Shown here one piece after another: positions 1 to 12,710 of a DNA stretch of 60,000 bases; within the stretch, counting starts at the first letter, position 1; every line of letters begins with the position of its first letter. A program made the position numbers and the translations under genes. This DNA comes from Chrysomallon squamiferum (taxonomy: Eukaryota; Mollusca; Gastropoda; Neomphalida; Peltospiridae): assembly GCA_012295275.1 (NCBI GenBank), contig CM022665.1, positions 34,741,522 through 34,801,521 on the forward strand, in the 5' to 3' direction. Below the pieces are notes generated by a model. It worked only from the letters and a program-made list of their open reading frames with translations, was not told the DNA's origin and did no database searches.

Positions 1-429
1 CAACAAACAAACAATCAACATTTTTCCTAAGGTTCTCTTTTAATTTCTTATTATTTTTTTTATTTTATTATTATTATTTTTCTTTTTTTTTCTTTGATTT
101 TTTCATTCATCATAAAAATTTCTATAAAAATATATATCATTATGTTAATATATATATATATATCAATAAAATTGGTAAAATAGGCCAATACAGATTTACG
201 TTTTTTATCTACAGTGTGATCCACTTACTAAAATTCTTATAAATGTAAATATTTTTCGATTATATGACTATAGATTTATTTTTATTTTTGTGTGAATTAA
301 AAGATTAAAAATATTCTTAAGCAAAAACTGATAATTCTTCATCAGTTTTGACATTTGTAAAACCAAAATGAAATTAAATTCCTTGAATACATTTGTTGAC
401 AGAGTTAATAAATTAATATAAATTTTCAG

Positions 430-3400
430 ATGTCTGGTTTGGGAGAAATCAGAAAATGAAGTTGAAGTCAAAACTGGTGCTTCGCTTGGCAAACTGGTCG
501 TAGAGGTGCAGAACACATCTCAGTCAGATAAAGAAGTCACCAACAATGATGATAACATCACCATGCCAGAACTCACTAAAGAAATAGACCTGGATGAAAA
601 AATGCAAGATGAAAATGAAAATACTCCACAGGTTAATAGCTTGTATTTACACAGAGAAATGTAAAATAATTAACTGGTAATTAATAGAGCTAATTCCCTG
701 ACTCACAGGTCTGAGATTACTTATACTGGACCTCTTTTTAATGTGAGAAAAAGGAAAACAATGCAATTTGTTGTATTTCATATATTATTAATATTTACTG
801 CATTTGTGTTTAAAGAAGCAAAAATTTTGTTTTAATTTCATGAAAATAATAAGAAAACTAACATTTATTTTAATATTTTCATCAGTTTGGTTCTTCATAA
901 CTTGTAATTACCACTATTATGTGACTATAGTTTTAAAAATTGAAATATGTGATGTCAGTTGAAATGTACAATTGGTTTATCACAGAAACACAGAGATTGT
1001 CTTTAAAATCATAAACTATTTAAAACATCTTTTAATAATTTCAGTTTTTTGAAACATTTTCACCTCTACCAAAAAAGGTTAACAAACAGAAAAAAAGACC
1101 CAATTCAGATGTATTAGAATCTGATGACCCAAAGACAAAGAAACAGACAAGAATGACATCAATGAAAGAACTTTACACTCCAAAAAATTATAAAAATGAC
1201 AACAGCTCCAATGTATTAACACAAAAAAATATTTTGGAAAGAAATGCATTGAGTCCAAAGCTATCATATTGCAAAGATGTTTCTGGAAGAGGTAAAAAAA
1301 ATATTTTTTGAACGTTTGTAATAAACAATATAGTGTCATAATTGGGTTTAAAACAGTTGCAATAATTATAAATTATATAAAGCTAAAATGTATCAGTTTT
1401 CAGAGATTCTTTGATACCAAAAGGAGTTGCTATATGCTTTGCTGAACTATTATGATCTCTTGGGTTTAATCAGAAATATTGATTTTGTATTATTTTTCTA
1501 TTTTGTTAATATTGTATAAATGAAATAATCTAATTTAATATATCTCAGAATTTAAAATTACATATGTGATAAAGCTATGATGAGGAGGTAAAACGTACAT
1601 TTTAATTACATATATTTTTGAATGTTAAATGGAATATATATATTTATATTCTCTTGTTTCTGTAATGAATTCTGAAAATGATTTTGTTTTTAGTACCCAA
1701 TCCAACTTCTCGCTGGGGTATGACACTGTGCATGATTCATAATAGTAAGGCAGTGCTGATTGGAGGTCAAGGTGAAAAACAACAACTGTGCAAAGATGCA
1801 GTTTGGATTCTCAATCCAGGTACACATATTCATGGATAAAGCTAATTTAGTGGGAGTCTTCCAGGTTGATATATTTTCAGAGATCAGATTTTTAATTCTT
1901 TGGGTCAAGGCAAGTGTTGCCTTGGGTTTAATCAGAAATGTTAGGGCACAAAGGCAAACATTTTATTCTAGCTAAAGGCACCCAGGCAACTTAATTTTTA
2001 TCAAGTGGCTTCTTTTTAAAAATTATTTTGTTAATATAGAATAAATTGTCTCAGAGACAGTATACTGATATAGTATTTTTGGAGATGTTAATATATACTT
2101 TAAGTTTATTTTCAATTGTTAAATCATTTATCAGTGTAATATTGTACTAAACTGTTATATATGTACACTATATTTTGTTTAGGTACTCGTCGCTGGAAGT
2201 ATCCAAAAGTCATTAATGAGGGGCCTAAAGTGGAATACAGGATGGGCCATACAGCAGTCTATGATCCCATGATGCGTGGAGTTTATGTTTATGGTGGATC
2301 AAAAAACCGCAAGTGGTTTCATGATGTCCACTTTCTGGATGTTGATGAATGGAAGTGGACTCTTGTTAAGGTACAACCATTACAAATGTTCATGCACACA
2401 CACATACACAACATTTGCCAACTTATTTTTAAATGCTGAATGTTTTACTAATTTACTATTCTTTCTTTTTATTTATCATATTTCATTTTGTAACAGGTAA
2501 ATGGAAAGCCTCCCACCCGGGCATATCACAGTGCAACCCTGTATCGTCACGAACTCTGGGTATTTGGTGGAGTATTCCCCAAACCTGATCCCCATCCTGA
2601 TGGTTGCAGCAATGAAATCCATATTTTCAGCCCTGTCATGGAAAGTTGGTACAGCCCAATAGTTACAGGAGAAAAACCTTCACCTCGATCTGGGTATATC
2701 TGTTTAATTTGTTGAAGTGAAATGGATAAAAAGTACTTAAATTCAGACACAGACTCTCCATGATAGTATAAACTAATTTAATCTGTTTAAGTTATGTACA
2801 AACACCTGATTAATTGAATTTGATGATGCAATAACAACAACAAAATATTTTGTTATTGTTGTGGGTTTTTTCTGTTTCTTTTTCTTTTTTTTTAAAATAA
2901 TATTTCAGAATTACTTATCTGTAAAAATGTCTTAATTGGATGTTTATAATCTGGTGAAATAGAAAAACCAAAAGTGAAAAAATTAATTCTTTCAACTATT
3001 GTCACATTTTTTTCATCAGTAATATAACACTAGCTAAGCAGCTTCTTGATTGCTGATTTAAGAATATAGGTATTTTTATTTATGAATAATACTATTATAT
3101 AAATTCCTTGTGCTCTTTTTCTTCCTAGTCATTCAGCTACATTGATTAATGGTCACCTGGTGGTTTTTGGTGGATGGGATGCACCAGTTCCTTACAATGA
3201 TCTGTTTATACTGGACATGAGTGAGTTATTTCAGATATTTCTTCTCACTTAGAATCTCAAACCCTGTGTAATGTTTATCTTGAACAAAAACAACAGTTAT
3301 TATTTACTGGAATTGTGAACCAGAAAGAGATATGCATACTTGATAGTATTCTGTCATATTATGAAATACTCAATTAATTGGTAATCAGTGTTTTATTTTC

Positions 3401-4845
3401 ACTTTTTCTTAATTAATCATTTGGAAAAAAACAACAACCCCAAAATAGACATTTTAAAACATTCTGCTAGTAGATTATTTCTGAATCCATTTGTGCTTAT
3501 TCTGTTTTGTTCTTTTTTTAAAATGTTTTCTTTGTTATTGCAGGTACAGTGGACTGGTCAAAACCAGCTGTTTCAGGAACTCCACCCAAACCAAGAAGGT
3601 TAATTTCATTTGTTTACATTCTGATCATTATTAAGGATAAAATATCACAAACTGTTTTTTTTTTCTCACATTTCCAGCTTTGTTTTCATTTCTCTCAGTA
3701 TGTTGATGTCACAGTTAGATTAACAGGCAAGAGAAGTATTTTCTTTCATGTTTTCTTAGTGTGGTCATTTGGTTATATACTTTATTAGCATGTTCTGGTC
3801 TCCTTAAACAGATAAAACATGATGATTAAAATTAAAAATTACCTTAACTGATAACACTGTATTTTAAAAATAACCTGATAATAATTTTATATTAGTTAAC
3901 TCCTCATTTTAATATATCTACAATTATATTTATTTTCCATTCCAGACATGAATTTGTCAGTGATCATGTTTTCCTATCAGTTAAAAAGAATAAATAAAAG
4001 ATTTTGTAAAGCTAACTAATAAACTGATATGCTTTGATTAATAATAATGTTAAAATTACCTGTATAGCAAACATTCATGTCTTTGTTATTCAGCTGGCAT
4101 GCTTCATGTGCTCTGAGTAACAAGAGAATTCTCATTCATGGTGGCTATGATGGAAACGATGCACTCAGTGATACTCACATTTTTAACCTTGGTACATTTT
4201 GACCTTCTAATATTATTTCACATCTTACAAGTAATATATAACTAGATCAAGATATATACTTAATTCCACAACTCATGACGGTACTTTAAATGGATCATAT
4301 TACATTTTTTTGAAATTCTTTAAATGAAAAAAATATAAATAACTTCATAAATAAAATTTTATTACAATAAACCATAATTATTATCAACCCAAATATTCAT
4401 TAACATAATATATCAATTTTTTTTTTTTTATAAAAATATCTAGAGTTTATCTCAGTACTGCCAACTGATCTTACATTTTCTGTTTATCTTATAGAAATAA
4501 ATATTTCAACGTTATCTGGATGTGGGGGTTGTGGTTTTGTGTGAAGTTTTCTTTTGGGAGGGGGGGTCACATAAAAAAGAAACACATATTTATTTAGTTT
4601 CTACAAACAAGTCCACATTTTACACCTTTATCTATTTTGTTACAGCAACTCTCTCATGGGTTGAAATAATGCTAGACTCGGCTCCTGGAGCTAGAACAGG
4701 ACATATATGTCTGTGCTTGCCATATTACCATGAAAACCAGGAAGAAGATGAAGTACTGATGTTTGGAGGTGGTGACAATGATGGCAACTTCTTCAATGAT
4801 TTATTCAGTCTCTGTGTCTCCTTTCATCCCGTTATTAAAGCATAA
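430..4845 (+). CDS. Kelch-repeat beta-propeller protein, 5' partial, nine exons in window
   Basis: Exons are 430-631, 1045-1291, 1694-1819, 2183-2370, 2497-2693, 3129-3220, 3544-3598, 4094-4191 and 4646-4845. All have GT-AG borders and matching phases, and the stop is TAA at 4843-4845. The first exon begins in phase after an acceptor, so the gene starts before the window. About 470 residues are visible. The first two exons encode a charged, probably disordered stretch with lysine-rich, NLS-like clusters (KKVNKQKKRP, KTKKQTR). The rest holds six kelch-like blades, each with a Gly-Gly doublet (IGGQG, YGGSK, FGGVF, FGGWD, HGGYD, FGGGD) followed by a Trp/Tyr-bearing strand. Kelch propellers are protein-interaction platforms. 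No BTB, BACK or F-box domain is visible, so a ubiquitin-ligase role is not supported here. The specific orthologue is not recognised. Kelch assignment is secure and nuclear location is inference. Confidence 0.85.
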
Positions 4846-7800
4846 GATGTGGATTCAAAATTGAAGGACATTCATTGAAGAATGGTACAAGGTGCTCTAA
4901 TATATGTGTATATATCTTTGTTGCAATACTGCAAAATCTCTTTCGTTTGTATTAATCTGGCAGCGAATTCAGTTTAAAACAATGAAAATATTAAAAATCA
5001 AAACAACAACAAAAAAACACACACAATTATTAACTTTATTACAAAGCAGATATAAGCTGTGCTGTAAGTCCAGTACAGGTAATACATTTTAAGAACACAA
5101 TGAAAATATAAAAATTCTAACCAAACTTTATTACAAATATGAAATAGAGGTTTTTTTTTTTTTCTTGCAATATTAACTATTGTTTCTTTTTGCTTAGTAG
5201 CTTTTCTACTCCATTCAGCCTTGAAAAGTTAATAATACAGTTAGGCAGACCTTTAAAATAACAAGTCAAGCCAATTTTTCTTAGCAATTTATAATTATAA
5301 TTACATACTATTATTATTATTATTATTTTAAGAAAACCACAAAAAGTACGATTTACAGGACTAGAGGCTGATGTCACTTGTAATACAGTCTGACAATGTG
5401 AATAAGTTTGTACTTGTAGATACGTTTTTACTTCATTAAATATTTAGAATTTTAACAGTACTTTAACAATGTTTTAATTGTTAAGCAAAAATTTTTAAAT
5501 GTTTTTATTTTATTATTTTAATTTATATTTTATGAAATTTTATGAAATTTTTAAAACTAAATAGGTAAATAATAAATATTTTAATTCTGCAGTATTCTTG
5601 TTTGTAAAACATTGACTAATATGTATATGCAATTACATGGATTTATTGTTACTAAGTAAGTTTTACTTTAAATAAACATATAGACTTGATGAACGTAATT
5701 TGTCTTAAGTTAAGAACATATTTCTCTTAATAATAAGTTTTTATATTTATGAAATGGTTTTAATTCTGTTGCAGCCATTTTAGCTTTTTAATACTTAACA
5801 GCATTTGTTTTTTTCAATTGCATTTGATCATCACATTTGTTCTGAATTTTTGACTAGTTATTTGTGTAATAAAAGCTAAAATATTTGCTATTGTTTCTTG
5901 TTTTCTTTTTTATGTACGTTTTCAAATAAGCATTACTAAATTGCATATCTTATTATCATGAGTTTGCAGCCTTTCTGCTTCCATAGTTCATGAGTAACAT
6001 GGAAAAACAATACAGAAGTATATTCCAGTGATAAATATCCGATTAATAATTAATGAACCATACCTTACATGTTACATAAACTTCCCATAAAAATGGCAGA
6101 TGTGTTCCAGTAACTGAGTTGTGGTTAGAAGTAGAATGCACAGAGGATTTATGAATTTGACAATAAATTAATGCAAGTGAAAATTATAGCAATTGAAAAA
6201 TTGCTGGAAGATTTTTGATCACTTCATTACTCACAAAAAGAGGCCACTTTGTTTTAGATTCTTTTAAATTTAACAAAACCAGACCAACAAAAAACTAAAT
6301 AAAACTCAAATAAATATACAAACATCAAAGTCAAGGACAATTAACAAAATTAAAAGACATTAATAAACATTTTATTGAAAGATGCTGTAAATATGAGAAA
6401 TATTTGTCATATAAAAATATCTACAAAAAATAAAAACATCTTTAAACAAAGCACAAATTAAAATTTCTGTTGTTAAACACAGATTCAAAAAAATAAATAA
6501 AAAATGTAATTTAATTCTCAATCTTATAGAAATGGTCCTATGTGTATTTTTTGGATGCAATAATAAAGGAAATAACAGTAAAATTTTGTACTTGTTTTTG
6601 TAAAATACAGCCTAATTTAGGACTGAAATTAACTCACCAAACATTAAAGGAAATAAAACAAAAGCTTTAATTATTTCTTTTCTTCTATTTTTAAAGAAAG
6701 TAATTTATCCCATATATCTTGTGTTTTGCCTTCTTTTTTGCTGTAATAAATTTTATTCTCAAAATGCTAGCATGTTTATTAAAATTTACACAAAAAGACT
6801 GGTGGAATGTTACTGTTTTGGACTTTTGTACTTTTTAAGGCTTTTACAATAAGTTGAATAAATAATGGTTCTATTCATGGTAAAAAATAAACTTCTTTAA
6901 TTTTTATAAACTATTTTTAGTTTTGGAAGAAATCAAAACAAGCAAACTCTATAAATAAACTGCACTACTGGCCATAACAATAATTAAAATCAATACTATA
7001 AAGGATGTCAAATCCAATGGTAAGAACACCATTAAAAGAATACATTTCCTCACAGAGGACTTACTTTTATGTTTGGCTAAATTTTGATTAAAATTAGCAA
7101 ATAAGTATATTAAACAAATGAAATGTCAATACAAAGTACTGGCACCAGTCCAGTGAAAAAGAAAGAAAAAGAAAAAAATCCTGCATAGACTTAATAACCA
7201 TCTGAACCTGCAGACAGATTTCACAAATAAAATAAGAAACTTAGAAAGACATAAAAAGCTATTATACAGCAAATAAATTAAAAGCTAATGAGAGACATCA
7301 AAATATACATAAAATACTTTTGTGTAAATAATAGTTGTACATATAAACGATATTTCAATAATATTATTAAGGCACTTACAGATGTATGAAATAAGGATGT
7401 TTAGAAAGAACATTCAGTAAATTAGATATTAAAGGCAGTATTAGCCACATAATTATTTATATTTCTGAACTCTAGAATGTAATATCTAAACTTACTTTTG
7501 TAGCTGTACCATCTTAAAAAGACAGTACAACTATTATAAGGCATGAATGGCTATTTAAAATTATCAGTAATGGTATTTACTAGGGGGTGAAGTCAGAGCT
7601 TCAGAATCAGCTACAGAACAGTTCTTTCACACACACACCCTCCAAAAGAAAAAGAAAGTAAATATTTAAAAAGAAGAATTAAACTACTTTAAAATAATCT
7701 TAAAAATATTTCAGAGTCTAAAACAGTTTTTAAATATTCTCTAAATATGTACATTAAAAGAAAATTAGAAAATAATCAAGGTAATTATTTTCAAAGAATT

Positions 7801-8000
7801 ATCAATAACTGAGTCTATTTTTAGTTGTATTTGATCCTCGTAACTGTTTCTCATATCAGTTTTCCATTACAGAAAACTCAGAACATTTTAAATAAATGTA
7901 TTAGATTCTGTGGACAGATAAACAGAGAATAGAATAAAATGATAATATACTGTATCTAATTGTTTATCATATAGATTTAAAAAAAAAAAAAACATTTCTT
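4846..8000. other. Convergent 3' region between the kelch and RhoGEF genes
   Basis: The two flanking genes point at each other, so this AT-rich stretch should hold both 3' untranslated regions. I see no exon with coding character, no structural RNA and no clear transposon. Several TTTATT words (for example 6371, 6752 and 6775) could be minus-strand poly(A) signals, but none stands out. Confidence 0.5.
5868..5873 (+). terminator. Candidate poly(A) signal of the kelch gene
   Basis: An AATAAA hexamer is followed within about 20-45 bases by a T-rich, GT-containing stretch (about 5890-5920), which suits cleavage and polyadenylation. Other AATAAA words at 5571 and 5671 are alternatives, and in DNA this AT-rich the hexamer is expected by chance. 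Confidence 0.3.
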
Positions 8001-11000
8001 CTACACATTACTACTATTCTGTCCATCAAGATCTCGGAAGAGAAAAAATAAAGGAGATTTCTTTTTTCTCGAAAAAGCATTCATCTGTTCATTTTTCATG
8101 CTGCTGTCTCCAACATAGGTCACATTACCAACACTGGCATTGTTTGTAACTTGTTTTTCGGTACCACAGTTGTCTACTTGATGGGTTAGTTCATTAGGCC
8201 GACTTGTTTTGCAATCAGAATTGCCATAAATTTGGTCTCCCTTCATTACAGGCTCTTTTGTTCGATTATTGTTATTTGCAGAATTTTCTAGACTGATTTG
8301 ATCTCCTTTGACAATACGAGCTTTGTCACAAGCTTGATTAGTGTAGCCATGTTGTTTGAAATAAGCAGCTTCCAACTGATCAAGTCTTACAGATCCTCTG
8401 TAACAATAAAACAGGGATAAATATGCAAATATATATATATATTAATATAATAAAGTTTTAAAAATATTAATTTACTTACATTTTTGTACTTCTGAAAAAG
8501 TTTGCATTAAAAAAATAAAAAAAATAAAAATAACTCACCAATCAGGGATAAAATTAGAAGGAATGTGAAATATTCTTAAGGGTCATTCCATGTCAAATCA
8601 CCCCCCCCCCCAAAAAAAATAATTTAAACCCGACTGTCTCAGATTTTTATGAAACTTGGTATACTTGTTGACTGGGATCCCACTGCACCAAATCTGAAAT
8701 ATTAGCCCAATTGGATCAGTGGTGTGGGAGATACGGTCCACCGAATTTTGAGATTTTTGGCAAAAATGGGCGTGACCACCAACCTTAGAACCCTCATATC
8801 TCAGGAACTACTGAGCCAATCTTCATAAAATTGGTATTGTTGAAAAGGCAATATGACAAGGATTCCAGTTCGGAAAATATTGGAGTACATTGACCTATTG
8901 ACCTTTGCTATGACCTTGAAATTGAACGTGTGGATCACGTGACATTGAGATGACCTTTATTGAAATTTAATCTCCCACATGTTAACTAAAACAGATAAAA
9001 GTTTCCTGGGTGTAATATTTTTTGTTTAGCCACAATATAGATTTAAAAAATGCACATACATGAAAATAACACCTTTTCAGCCATTAACATCTGATTAACT
9101 AAAACGTGAATGATCAATTCTGGATGTTAGGAATCACCATCTTTCTTGGTCATCGAGTAAGACATTGTAGGCCTACATGTATGCATAAAGTTCACATAAA
9201 TTTGAGAGAACTAGGTGTTTCTGATGCTTAACCTTCTCACCATCTTTGTTTCAAATGCTCACTGTATCCTTCATTCCCTGACATATTCTACTGTTCTCAT
9301 CACTTTCATAAAATTGGATTATTTCCTTCTTCAATTCATTTGACAGAACTTTCCCTTGTTTCTTATCACAGAGGGATAGAATCACTTTCTCTTTCTTCAC
9401 CACACAGCTTTTTTTCATAAGATAATTCGTTGTTTCAAATTCATTCATTGTCCTTTCAATGGTAAAGGGTGACAAAATCAAGATTTGCACACGCTCTTGG
9501 TAGGATTCAGACATTAAGATGTCAGTTTAATGTTACTGTAGCTGATGCTAGTTTTTTTCTGTCCTTTCATTCGTTTACTGGAATGTGCTAGTGAATGGAG
9601 TTTGACAGGAGTTTCGCCTAAACTAAACAGGATAGAATTCAAATCAAAGTCCTTTTCTGGGGAAACAACAACCAGCGGTTTGTCTGGCAAGTTATCATCA
9701 AATTCTCCCATAGTAATACCACCCATACTAAAGCCATCCTCTGCAGGACCTTTGATTTCTGAAGGGTAATCAGACAAACACAGCACAACTTGTCTCCTGG
9801 CACTAATATCTTTGGAGGATTTACTAAGCATTTGTTAGTGCCCATGCTAACAATTCTTAAATATCTAGTGCGTGCTTGCTTAGGATGGCGATTAAGGGGA
9901 TCACAACAGTTTTTCCGCAATGTTGAAAATTTGATTAAAAGTTCTTGTTCATGATGTGAACAGATACTCTTGATGTCCCATGTTTTGATCCCACTTCAAA
10001 GAGTGAGGAGTTCAACTTCCTCAGTTTTCCATACACTTCGCAACAACTCCTTTTTGATATGATGGTGTTGATAACACACATTTTCAGGAGAGTTAAAGCT
10101 GCAGTTAGCCCTGGAAGAAATAAGGAATTTCAGTATTGGCCTGCATCTTAAATTCAATAGAATAAAGTCAGTGCTTTCCTAAATATCAAATCAAATCCTG
10201 AAACCCTTTCAGTTAAGTTAAGCAGGTCATAAAATGGCAGCAGAGTATATGTGTTATTGCCAAAGGCCCACAAGTCTTGGGCATTTATGTCAATCTTCTC
10301 AAGTATAAATCACTGTTTATTAAGGTGAAGGTAGACCTTGTTCATACTCTGTGCTGAAGACTGGGTGTACAAATACATTATGCAGTGCATCACTTGATGA
10401 CGTCTGATTTCAGACTGGGTTGTACTGTTGTTGACTGAAACCTTGTTCAAAACCAATGGCAAGGCCACATGACATGATAAAATGACTTCATAGGTTTTAT
10501 GAAGAAAACAATGCTTACTTATCAACATCTGACATTGTGTCCAACTTAAAAAGCTTCAGATTGTCAAAGAAATGCAGATGAAGAAATTTCTTTGTCTTAA
10601 ACATCTAATTGCCATGTGCTCAATGGGGATTGCACGAGGGGATCTAAAGGAGTTCCCGACCTGCCTGAAGCATCACTTCCTGTTAACCCTTTGAGCCTGA
10701 TTGTGTAGAACATGTCATGCCCTTCATATCCTTCAGGTATTCCTTCAGACATGTCAGGAGGGTTTTAACTCCAAAGATGAGTTTTTGGTCTCAGAGAAAA
10801 TGTACATTGTAATGCATTGTATCAATCATCCATGCAGGTATGCATTTTTTAAATCTCTATTATGGCTAAACAAAAAATATTACACCCAGGAAACTTTTAT
10901 ATGTGAACTTTATGCATACATGTAGGCCTACAATGTCTTACTCGATGATCAAGAAAGATGGTGATTCCTAGCATCCAGTATTGATCATTCAGGTTTTAGT

Positions 11001-11851
11001 TAATCAGATGTTAATGGCTGAAAAGGTGTTTTTTTCATGTATGTGCATTTTTTAAATCTATATTGTGGCTAAACAAAAAATATTACACCCAGGAAACTTT
11101 TATGTGTTTTAGTTAACATGTGGGAGATTAAATTTCAATAAAGGTCATCTCAAGGTCACGTGATCCACACATTCAATTTCAAGGTCATAGCAAAGGTCAA
11201 TAGGTCAATGTACTCCAATATTTTCCAAACTGAACAAAAATGGCAGATTGCCTTTTCAGGATCCCAGTCAACAAGTATACCAAGTTTTATAAAAATCTGA
11301 GACAGTCGGGTTTAAACCATTGGGTGATTTGACACGGAATGACCCTTAAATATGTAACAGATAATTTTATAATTAAACAGTCAAAAGTAATAACTTTTTA
11401 TAAAAAAATTAGTTTACAAGAAACTACAATTTCTTTATTTTTAATTTTAGATAAATGTGCAAAAATTATTGTTACAACAGTTTATTAATGTAAAAATAGC
11501 AATGAAAATGTATTTAAATATGTCTCACAAAATTTTATTTTTTACTTTATTACTATTTTTCAGTAAATGTTGTCATTAAATGAAATATAATAAAATGTTA
11601 ATTCTAGTACATTAAATAAATTATGGAATAATATATACATTTTTAAAATTTACGTATATAATCAAACTTAATATAAATATAAAATTATTCAAATATGTGA
11701 GAATACAGACAGGTAGATTGGTGAAGAATGAATATATAATAAAACAATTGTTATACAGATACATCAAGCCAGTGAATAGCAAAATTTTTCTAAATGATGG
11801 GGAAAAAAGATTTACAAAAATGTCAATAATTTAATATTAACCCCAATATTT

Positions 11852-11882
<31 letters not shown>

Positions 11883-12573
11883 CCCATCCATGAACAAGAA
11901 TTATCAATAATCTGATGTTTAAAATATATTAGTCTAAATCTGTAAAAGATCTCCTTTCCATATATTAAAATTATGACTGTTTAATAAATTATAAAAATAC
12001 ACGATGGTTACACTGTAATTATAAGTTACAGTTTATTTTACTATGTAAAATTATATTTTATTAAATTATATTAGTATACATAATGTTACTATTATTGCAA
12101 ATGTGTTAGAGCAAAATAATTGTGGACATTTTATAGTAAGTAAATAACTCCACTGATTTCTAGAACTACAAACTGAAATGATTTAAAATATACTTTTAAT
12201 TTTTTGGAATATTTAAGAATAACGTTTATGCAACAAATACATTTTTTAAAGAAATACCATAAAATGTCCATAATAATACAAAGTTTAAAATACAGTATAT
12301 TTTTATAGGAAAATATTTTAAATATTAGATTATAAAAATATGGAAAGAAAGGCAGAGAAGTGCATTCTTTAATGAGTTATCTCCCTTCACCTGCAGTGCC
12401 ATAGACATACTTACTGCTCAGGATGTGAGTGATGGTGCACCTTTGATAAAGGTAGATTTGCCAACAGCCCACTACATTATCACAACAATAATGAATTAAT
12501 CATGTATTTATTTGAAATACAACTTTCACACTATATTACTCTGTTAAAAAGCAAAACCACAAAAAAACAAAAA

Positions 12574-12604
<31 letters not shown>

Positions 12605-12679
12605 CAATCTAAAATAAACTTAAAAAACAAAAATTTATAAAAAGCAACAAAACTCCAAACACAGTGATGAACACATCAG

Positions 12680-12710
<31 letters not shown>

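Noticed and set aside
9545-9769. Plus-strand 74-residue frame in the TTAA element
   Set aside because: Complement of the decayed transposase-like coding region; no independent support.
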